This document shows positions 55,590 to 64,000 of a stretch of DNA of 64,000 bases, in pieces (position 1 is the stretch's first letter; each line of letters begins with the position of its first letter). Location of the stretch: NCBI GenBank assembly GCA_028023455.1, contig JAQFVV010012531.1:1926001-1990000 (forward strand), read 5' to 3'. Made by a program: the position numbers and the translations under genes. The notes below the pieces were generated by a model that saw only the letters and a program-made list of their open reading frames with translations, was not told the DNA's origin and ran no database searches. Origin of the DNA: Epiperipatus broadwayi. Lineage: Eukaryota; Onychophora; Udeonychophora; Euonychophora; Peripatidae.

Positions 55590-55880
55590 TTCGAGTAGTT
55601 AAGATTTTTGTAATAGCAATATTTTTTTCAATGATTTAGTTCATTGCCAAAATTAGCTAGCCATCCAATATTGGTTAAAAATGGGTATCTAAATATTTTG
55701 AGTTAGAGATTATAAGCCTCAGGATTATCTAGATTGCTCAGATAATGTTATTACGTTTATTAGAAGGTAAACATGATTGTAATGTAAGCAGGTATTATCA
55801 TTTATATAGGAGATATCACTGAACTCATAGGATCTTTAACTATTGTGGAAGTACTGGCACACTATCACATCAAGTTTTTT
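55590..55880 (+). repeat. tRNA-derived SINE-like copy, headless
   Basis: 'ttagttcattgccaaaatta', 'agccatccaatattggtt', 'atgggtatctaaatattttg' and 'cctcaggattatctagatt' follow the common body. No tRNA boxes are seen. Confidence 0.45.
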
Positions 55881-55899
55881 TATTTGGATATGATACTCA

Positions 55900-56812
55900 T
55901 TTATTTATATATCTCTACATATCTATATTAAATAATCTTCCAAAAATGCCTTATGACTAAGTTTATTGACAATGGGCTGATTGGTCAAGTATTTGATTAT
56001 CATCATCAGTTTGACCAATCCTTAATAAAAATTGCTATACCATCTTGTGTTTATGATGAAATTAATCATAGAATTGAATTTAGATGAAATAATTTTAGTA
56101 GCACCTATGTATTTGAAAGATTTTTAATAAATGTATTTTTACCAATATTTAATTATGATATGGCACTTGATACCTAATATAAAAGTAGCAGAGATATATC
56201 AGATTTTGAAATGAAATATAGAAAAATATGTTGAAAATAACTGAAGTTTATCGAGAGCAAATCATATAATGAATATATAAAAAGGTGTCATTAGAAGAGA
56301 TGATAACTGATGGGCATGTGAAGTTTTAATCTTGACTCAAAGAAAATATAAAAGACTTATAGTAAGATTGTATATCAGATAAGTGGATAAGACAATTTAG
56401 TAGAGTATTTAGAGAAGAGAAACTACAATTTGGAGAAACTGTATCAAATCTAGAGAAACCAGCATTGTGCTTTGGATTAATAATAGTTGAAAATGTTGAT
56501 GGTAATATATGTAATGTTTTTTTCCCCCCATTTAGTTACTTACTTATAACTTTTATAGTATTCTGAAACTTTCTTTGTAATTTTTCTACATCTAAATTAA
56601 GACATTATACAACAAGATTTTTTTTTCAAATGTTTTTATTTAATACTTAAATTTTGTATTCTTGCTTCTCTCAACATGTCAGTATTTAAAATTTTATATC
56701 TAACTTACATTGTATTTTTTATTATATTCACACATTGAAGCAGTTTTTTATACCTTGAAGCACAGAGTACGAACCATTGCTCCAAATTAAACTTTCTATT
56801 TAAGAAAGTAAA
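55900..56812. other. A+T-rich spacer, no gene seen
   Basis: No gene recognised. A phrase 'tagagaaactacaatttgg...actgtatcaaatctagagaaacc' (56413-56460) has weak repetition only. Confidence 0.5.
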
Positions 56813-56814
56813 TA

Positions 56815-57404
56815 ATATTTAATTTGCGAAGCGCAGATAGATGAAATTGAAATTAAATTGAGATACTGGAAAATCTCATTGCGCTCATTATAACAATAAT
56901 CTGACAGCCAATCAGATGTTATTATGGCTGTCTGAATGACAACCAAACTATAAACACACAACAAAGAATTTATGAGAAAAGGGCGACCACCCTTCTCTCT
57001 ATTTTTCTTTTTATATATCTAAGCCAGTCATAAGTATTTAGATTTGAAAGCATGAAGCTTTAAATATCTTCACAATTAATTCAATGAGTTTAAATTATAA
57101 AAGTGCAGTGCACAATCCTACGATTTACTACGCAGCAGTTTTTAGATAATGTAACAAGCAGTAAATTATGTAAATAATGTTTAATTTGGAAAGGGCAGAT
57201 ATATGAAATTGAAATTAAATTGAGATACTGGAAAATCTCATTGCGCTCATTATAACACTAATCTGACAGCCAATCAGATGTTATGATAACTATCCAAATG
57301 ACCACCAAACCATAAACACACGACAAGGAATTTATGAGAAAAGGGTGGCCACCCTTCTCTTTACTTTTATTTCTATATATCTAAGCCAGTCATAAGTATT
57401 TAAA
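56815..57404 (+). repeat. Pair of direct 228-bp repeats, 362-bp offset
   Basis: The copies 56815-57042 and 57177-57404 share nearly everything ('gaaattaaattgagatactg', 'aatctcattgcgctcatt', 'ctgacagccaatcagatgtt', 'accacccttctct', 'atctaagccagtcataagta') and are separated by 135 unrelated bases. They could be LTRs of a tiny TRIM-like element, a segmental duplication, or two insertions of one repeat. A CCAAT box lies in each, and a small hairpin (agggcgaccaccct). Confidence 0.75.
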
Positions 57405-58482
57405 CAGATATCACAAGGAGATTGAGCACTGAAAATGACAGAGACTTAACCATGATCCATTTTTAGCTTTAGTGTCAACCATTTTACTGCTGCTCTGCAT
57501 GATGCAGGAAAGTACTTGTAAATATTTTTGAAGCTGGTTAATTGTAAGTTGGGGGTAGCAGAAAAGAGAATGGATCATTGAAATTAGAAATAAAAAAGGT
57601 TTGTTTGAAGTGTAGCTTTGATAACTGCAGAATTGTGGATAATTGGAAAAGATTGGGGCGGGGTCATCAAAGCTTTTGAAATATGGATTTGGTTAATTAA
57701 TAAACAAGACTGTAAATATAAAAAGTAATGACAAAAATGGAGAGAGAAAAAAGTTTTTTATGGAAAGTACTAAATAAAGACAAATTGGATATGTTTTCTA
57801 TGGAGCAGAGTTTTGGACAAATAAAAAAAAGAAAAGAATGAAGGTTGATGAGATGTAAATTTAAAGAATGATAAATATAAAAAGGAAGAACAAAGCATTA
57901 GAAGCATAAAATTATTGAAAGGAGTAAGAAAAATACAAGCTATATATTAGGGATAGAGGAATTATTAAGGATATGTTGACATTGTAATGATTACCAAAAA
58001 AAAAAGAGACAAGAAAACATTTGATAGATGATATTAAATAAAAGATACTTATTTGACTTTTAAAAATAAAATCACATGAAATATGCACTTGGAGAAAGTG
58101 AATTTGCACTGATTTGTAGAATTTGCTTTTTTGGAAAATCTCTAAGAAGTTTGTATGTTTTTAAAAATAGAAAAATTAAGATTATTTAAGAGAAAGTTTT
58201 GAATGGAAAGAGAAAAAGTGAAAATTATAAATAAAGAAGATGTATTCATATATATTTGTAGAATAGAATGAGCAATGGGAAAGCAGAAAGAATAAGAGAT
58301 ATGTGGTGTATAAATGAAAGCATGCACTGGGTAATTGTGATTTAAAAATTTTTTTTCATAGATTTCTTACCAAAAAGAGGTATTGTATATTTCATAAGAT
58401 CACATTCTGCTTTATTTTCCACTCTTTAAATTATTATAATATTTCTTAAGATTGTAATCCTTCATTAATAAATAAAACAATT
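57405..58482. other. A-rich spacer, no gene seen
   Basis: Purine-rich on the plus strand. Minus-strand frames at 57912 and 58142 are hydrophobic low-complexity products of A-rich complement and lack any domain. Confidence 0.5.
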
Positions 58483-58700
58483 AAACAGGCAAAACTCTCC
58501 ATACAGTAGTGCCACCCTGTGCCAAACAGAGTAATCAATGGATGCCAGAAGGCTTGTGCATAAAATCCCCATCTAGTGCCTATTCAGGATCTTGGATGAG
58601 TAGGCACTAGATGGGGATTTTATGCCCAAGCCTTCTGGCATATATTGATTACTCTGGTTGGCATAGGGTGGCACTACTATATGGAGAGTTTTGCCTGTTT
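58483..58700. mobile_element. Palindromic inverted dimer of hammerhead element 3' half
   Basis: Two arms of 104 bases each (58483-58586 and 58597-58700) are near-perfect reverse complements around the ten-base loop ggatcttgga. Each arm equals the part of the hammerhead element downstream of the ribozyme (from 'aggcactagatgggg' to 'ttttgcctgttt'). The ribozyme itself is absent. The right arm continues into the element's 3' end, 'ggtgatcatgtaatgtttaa' (to about 58755). Confidence 0.8.
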
Positions 58701-58859
58701 AATAATAGTTATGGGCTAGCATAAGAGATGGTGATCATGTAATGTTTAATGGTTTAAAATAAATAAAACAAAATGTTAGCATTATTTTTTCTCTCCCGAC
58801 TAATCCACTACATTCATATATAATTTATATTTAGTGCTATAAGTGGTACAATTAGATAT

Positions 58860-59130
58860 ATATTTCAGGTAGCATATTCATTTGACATGCTGATGCCATA
58901 AGGTTGAATCCAGGCAGTGAATTTGGAAACTAATTATCATTTGAAGTTTTAGAACTTTTTTTTACATAACCATATTATAACTAATCCAATTAGCCATCCA
59001 TTATTAGTAAATAAATATCAAGCTGTTATTAGCTATAAGCTAAATTAATCTATAAGGATAGATGAGTGCTTAGATACTTTAAAAAAATGGTAAATCCTTT
59101 ACCACTGATGGGAATGAGGTAGATTTTTTT
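58860..59130 (+). repeat. tRNA-derived SINE-like copy
   Basis: 'ggtagcatattcatttgaca' (weak A-box region) and ggttgaatccaggcag (B box) are followed by 'ccaattagccatccattatta', 'gtaaataaatatcaagctg' and the end 'taccactgatgggaatgagg'. The head is fairly well kept. Confidence 0.5.
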
Positions 59131-61255
59131 ATTCATGAAGATACTAAGTCAGTTATTTGAAGTAATCATTTTGTAATGTTATATGAATTTAAAATAAATA
59201 TTTATTGAAGTGTTACAAATGTAGATATGAAATTTTTTGTTAAAAGAAAAATAGAATAGTTAAATTGAACAACACAGAAGTATTGAAAATAAAATAGTAA
59301 AGTAGATAAAAAAAGTCATCATATTTCATTCTTTTCTTTATAGTTTGTGCTTGATGATGATTAATAATTGTTCCTTTTTAGTTGTTCCTGTATTCTATTT
59401 CATGGGCACACTTGTACCACACTAAATTTTCTGAAGATAAGAAACATATTCACATGTAAAAAATCAGTACACAGAACCCAACTACTTTGTAATATGATCA
59501 TATTTTTTTCTTTTTAAAACAAAATATATGTGGAACAAGAAGTGTTAGTTTTTATTTTATATCATTCATGACGTTAAAAAGATTCCTTGAAACTCACTAT
59601 ATTTGTAATAAATTTCATGAAGAATTACAGAATATTTTACACTTTTGAGATGATTGGGTATGATTTCTTTTTGACTATACCAAAGAATCCAGCAGCACTC
59701 TCCAATGTTATAGCTTCAAGATGTGATCATTCAGTATTTATGCCCTTCCACCCTCTAATTTAATATGAAATTTTAATTTTCTTGACAATTCTGAAAGTTT
59801 AATGACATAATTGTCATATTTTATTACATGTAACAAAATAACTCAGAAAATCTCTAAATCCTTGACTTACTTTGAGTCTATGTTCTATCTCTATCATAAT
59901 GTTCTGATCATAACCACATAATTAGCTTGATGCTTAGGAATGGGCCATGTGAAAAAAATTAAGATATTAACCAGAAATTCATTATTTATATAAAAAATGT
60001 CTGGTTGTAAGTTTGAAACTTTAGTCATGGGCATGGCAAGCTAATTTATAATCCCAAGATCTTTAAATATATATGGAAAATAAGTTAATTAAAATAGTAA
60101 TTCTTAAAGATGGATATATTTTGAAAAGTATACAATAGCATCTTACGTTAATGGTCATTTTTTAATGATATTTATTATTTGTGGTATTGCTTTTAAGTTA
60201 AGCTTGTATATGATTTTCATCCGAGTTTGAAATTTATGATGAGTACTATTTTTTTTCCTTTGTTTTTTTTTTGTAATTTACTATTTGTATGCATGTACAT
60301 ATAATAAATTATGGCCTAGATTATACTGTCTCTTTATCATATAATAAATGTTATGACTACTAAAAATATTTTTATATCGTTTACAAAAATTATATAAATT
60401 ATTCAACATAAAATATCTTTTATTAGTGGAATCTAACTTTATTTTTAAGCCATAAACTAATTTTACTTTTTTTTTTTTTTTACATTCAGAAGAAAAGATG
60501 ATGAGGAAATAACTTGATTTCTAAGTTGTATAATAATCTCAACAATAGAAAGCAGATTTTTTTTTTAATAATAATAAAAAAAAGTTTTGTTAATTAGAAA
60601 TATGTATCTTTTTAAAAATAATATAGATTTTCACGGTGATACCATTCTGTGAATGCAATCATTCAAAGACTATATGTTTTAATTTAATATATCTCTGCAA
60701 TAAAGATTTATTTACATATATTTTGCAAATGCTGGTCTAAACAAAAAGTTGTGGAATAAACTTCTATTCATAATTACTGTAAATATTATTGTTTTATTTA
60801 ATTTTTTAAATTTTTTTGTTTATAAATGTTTAATAAATTGTATTAATAAACTAATTATGTAAATATGAATAATTAGTGAAATATGTGTGTTAATAAAATA
60901 GCATTATGTTAAACTAACTTTTGGTGCACCCTAAATATTACCAACAACATTGGTGGTTGATTGCTATATGCATATATGAGAAATAATCCATTAAATAGTA
61001 AATTTTGTGATTAGTCTGTGTTTATTCTGCCATTATTGAAGTCTAATGTATTTAGAATAAATTCAGTTTAAAAAAAATATTTAGAAGAAGGAAAGTATAT
61101 ATTTTTAAAGAAATTTATTATACCTGTTATAACAGAGAGACAGAAATAACAAAATTGACTTAAGTTATTCTAAAGAAAATGTAGAATATTACTCAGACCT
61201 ACAACTTAGTATAAAGATTTGTGAATATTTTGAGCAATTAATTTAATAGTAACAG
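59131..61255. other. A+T-rich spacer, no gene seen
   Basis: No gene recognised. A short stretch at 59995-60060 ('catgggcatggcaagc') may be the head of a minus-strand SINE. Many T-runs. Confidence 0.45.
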
Positions 61256-62240
61256 ACTCAAGTACTAAAGATTTCTGGATTGATTTCACCCGAGGTAAAA
61301 AATATTTCTCTTTGATCATATGCCACTTTATTTTCAATCATCATATGATCTCCCAAGGAACCATACATTTTATTATGAAAAAAGTGTACCAATACTAACA
61401 AATTAGCCAAAAACTAGTCTAGAGTTATATATTGTAATACTACCATTATTTAAGCTTACAATAGATGTCTCTGAATACAATGAATATCTATTTTTAACTC
61501 TATCATTGATGGAAGATTTAATATAAATAAGTTAGAATTAAAATGTTATTTTTAATTTTTTATATATATGCCCTTCGGTTTGAATAGATTTTATTTAAAA
61601 TGTTTTAGAAAATATTAAAAAAGTTTAAAAAATGTTTAAATTGTGAAAATATTTAAATTGTATTGAGAAATAGAAAAAATCTTACATCTAAGCTTCTAAC
61701 ATCAAAATTTTTTTTGTTCACTACTTTGTGTTTTTTTAAATCTTTTAAGAAACATTATTACATACAAAAAAAAACATATTTGAAATGATAAAATAAGCTT
61801 TCAAATTAATGTTTAGCTTTCATATTGACAAAAGAAACATGAAAAGTTCCTATTGTATTGTGCAAGGAGTGAGCGAAATCAACTTTTTGTTTATTTCCTG
61901 ATTAAACTTGATAACTATAAATAAAAATTAAAACTGATATATAGATTTATTTTTATTAAAAATAAACCATTCAATGGGATGTAACTGGACGGAACAATTA
62001 ACTAATGTAAAATAAGTCCAGGACAAAAGAACCATTCTAAACAGAATCATATAGGCTCTACAGTCCAGATCCAAAATGGACCTCATAAAAATTAAAAACA
62101 CATTTGACCATTGTGATTTAGTGCAATTGTAGTGACAGACTAAACAGCTGAAGTTCTATAGATCACAGCTGGACTGTCTATTGGTTTTCAACATCATAGA
62201 ATCTCCCAAGCAACACACCATTTACACAGTTTATTTTAAA
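61256..62240. repeat. Two weakly similar diverged repeats
   Basis: 'atcatatgatctcccaagga...ccatacattt' near 61342 and 'catcatagaatctcccaagc...accattta' near 62190 are similar and of equal strand, so both regions probably hold copies of one old interspersed repeat. No further structure is recognised. Confidence 0.3.
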
Positions 62241-63185
62241 TTAATGTAGGTATTCTTTTATTTTTTTTGTATTTAATATTATTTTGCACTTTTTTTTTTA
62301 GGTATTGATTTCAAACAGAAGATTATTAATTTGGATGGGACGCCAATCAAATTACAAATCTGGTAAGATTTGTTATATATATATGTAATAGACTATCAGT
62401 ATTTTTTTTTTTAAAAGCCATACATTCCAATTTTTTATAATTGATTCTGATTTGCCAATTAAATAATTCAGTTAATAATGTTTGTTTATAACACAGTAAT
62501 TTATTCAAGATAGACACTTTATGTGAATAAACATTTGTAAATAATTTTAAAATTGAGGGTTGCAGAATATGATGTGTAACCAATAAGATGAATAGATCTA
62601 TAATACATACACTCTTTATTCAATTCTCATTTGTAAAATGGTATCATAAAATTTGAAACAATTATCTCTCACTCATTATACATATATTTCAGATACAAAT
62701 CTATGGTCAGGTGAAGTAGACATTGGAACATTCGTTTTTTACTTCAGAATGACAGATTGGTTCATATATTTATGAATCATAAATATGACTTGTTTAATTT
62801 TCTAAGTGTGTGAATGAATTTGCAATAAGTTGCACATATATATGATGTTTAAAGTATTAACATTTTAAGTGTCATATAGTTTAGAAACAATTAACATTTC
62901 ATTTTGCAATACCATGATACCAGTACCATCATCTGCAAGGAATTTTTAATTGTGCTACAATAAGATATATAAATTTATAATATTATCATCATTAGATATA
63001 AACTTATAAAATCATAAATTGTGATCTGCATAAAAATTGAGAATATCCTCTTTCACTATACACGTATTTTATGTATAAACATCACATAAGGTGATCTACA
63101 AATTTGAACATTTGATTTCCATATAATAAGAGTAATGACATTTAATGTTTTCCTAAAGGTTGGTGATTATAGTGTTTTAATTGTA
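62241..63185. other. A+T-rich spacer, no gene seen
   Basis: No gene or clear repeat. The 78-codon minus frame at 62347-62583 has no recognisable domain. Confidence 0.5.
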
Positions 63186-63189
63186 TTTA

Positions 63190-64000
63190 TTGTTTGGACT
63201 ATTTCCATTATCTAATATGAGTATTGAATGTCTTTAGAAAAAATTTAACTTTTATAAATATTACAAATATATTCAACTGTTAGTAATAGTAGATCAAACA
63301 GGTTAGTATATGCACAATGTTTTGAGAGTTATTATTCTCCCTTCTTCAGGTATTGCTGGATTGACCAGTATTAGCTTAAGAATCAAACCTGGACCCTTAG
63401 ATTCTTGAGTATTGAATTTTAAGGTAATGCTCTAATCAACTGAACCATCCTGCCAAAGGCAACATTCAGTAGAAATTTCATGTATCTTATCTATGAGATT
63501 GCTCCTGATTTCTCCACTTTTTCTTTTTAAAAGCAAAGTTGATTAATGGTTTCCATACATTATGTATAATCACACTAGTTTGACTTATGGGATTGTTTGC
63601 CATTGTCATGTGAGCAGTGTATTTAAATTTTCTTCTTTGTACCTTTTCTTCTCTATCCAATATTTTTGTGTTTTCCCAATTGAACATATGTTCATTGGTA
63701 CATACATGGTCTGCTACTTTAAACACATCTGTCTTCTTTTTTCTAATCATCAGTTTGTGTTATTGCAACTGCTTTTCGATGGAGTGACTGGTCTCACCAA
63801 TATATGTTCTTCCACATTCACTTGGTATTTCATAGATTATGCTTTTTCTTTTCAGCATTTCAAGTTTAGGCTTTGTAGATATTAGAATTTCTTGTAGTGT
63901 GGTATGACTCTGGAAGTCTGTTCTGATATTATACTGATTACAGATTTTCCTTACTTTGTCTATTTTTGGTATGTATGGGTACACTATAGTACCAATAATT
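63190..64000 (-). mobile_element. Second PLE, minus strand, older, cut by window edge
   Basis: From left to right it repeats the minus-strand PLE tail: 'gactatttccat', 'aacaggttagtat', 'cttcttcaggtattgctgg', tRNA-like remnant ('ttaaggtaatgctct'), then coding sequence. The hammerhead-like core is decayed: the minus strand still shows CUGAAGA, but GAAAC has become AAAAC. The element continues beyond 64000. Confidence 0.85.
63487..63984 (-). pseudogene. PLE GIY-YIG endonuclease, frameshifted
   Basis: 63984-63760 reads PYIPKIDKVRKIC, TTLQEILISTKPKLEML, then IIYEIPSECGRTYIGETS (the GIY-YIG core; the first cysteine of CEC is serine). After a break near 63755 the frame 63750-63487 continues KKTDVFKVADHVCTNEH, KILDREEKVQRRKFK and HMTMANNPISQ, parallel to the intact PLE but clearly diverged. 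The RT lies to the right, outside the window. Confidence 0.85.

Noticed and set aside
1-64000. CRISPR arrays, bacterial operons, rRNA genes
   Set aside because: No spaced identical short repeats, no Shine-Dalgarno-led gene runs and no rRNA motifs were seen. Composition and repeats are those of an animal genome.

Overview
The window reads as a stretch of animal (metazoan) nuclear DNA, intergenic or intronic. It is strongly A+T-rich, full of microsatellites, and packed with retroelements and DNA transposons of kinds known from invertebrates: Penelope-like elements (PLEs), a CR1-like LINE, other APE-type LINEs, a Ty3/Gypsy LTR element, hAT and Tigger/pogo relics, MITEs and tRNA-derived SINEs. 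I see no bacterial operon, rRNA, CRISPR array or convincing host exon. The host is probably an invertebrate; the repeat mix would suit a mollusc such as a cephalopod, but this is only an impression and cannot be proved from the sequence.

Layout. 0.9-1.9 kb: inverted partial copy of a terminal-inverted-repeat (TIR) element whose complete copy lies at 10.85-11.73 kb. 3.65-6.68 kb: a young PLE (reverse transcriptase plus GIY-YIG) built as a 1.1-kb near-perfect inverted repeat around an 0.8-kb core, bounded by a 13-bp target-site duplication (TSD). 8.46-10.84 kb: decayed APE-type LINE; a sister copy lies on the minus strand at 38.96-41.88 kb. 14.9-15.6 kb: two hairpin MITEs. 21.25-30.85 kb: a Ty3/Gypsy element with both LTRs and a 5-bp TSD, lacking RT/RNase H. 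A minus-strand CR1-like LINE (PHD finger, GDSL esterase, endonuclease, RT) sits inside its body; a PLE-type fold-back and a LINE 3' end sit inside its 3' LTR. 36-38 kb: decayed PLE tails, one with a 219-bp tandem duplication. 42.65-43.46 kb: Tigger/pogo transposase relic split by a SINE. 46.8-48.7 kb: a 1.9-kb inverted-terminus element filled with tandem arrays. 51.2-52.1 kb: LINE RT relic. 52.30-52.78 kb: deletion-derivative hAT with a perfect 8-bp TSD. 56.8-57.4 kb: direct 228-bp repeat pair. 63.2 kb to the edge: a second, older PLE on the minus strand.

The most interesting system is a short non-autonomous element (about 400 bp) that carries a compact type-I hammerhead ribozyme fold. It is best seen on the minus strand at 44.66-45.06 kb (ribozyme core 44772-44813). 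A second copy at 38.40-38.66 kb has the same stem I and a stem II changed on both sides so that it still pairs. Decayed copies or parts lie at 36.6, 52.2 and 58.5 kb (the last a 218-bp perfect-length palindrome). A related hammerhead-like core sits near the 3' end of the intact PLE at 6487-6531. This fits what is known of hammerheads in PLEs and in animal retrozymes; the PLE in the same window, with its RT and GIY-YIG endonuclease, is a natural candidate for mobilising them.

No element here looks fully autonomous. The PLE protein lacks its N-terminal part, the CR1 and Gypsy frames are broken, and the remaining DNA (given region by region in the feature list) shows only simple repeats and fragments of the same families.
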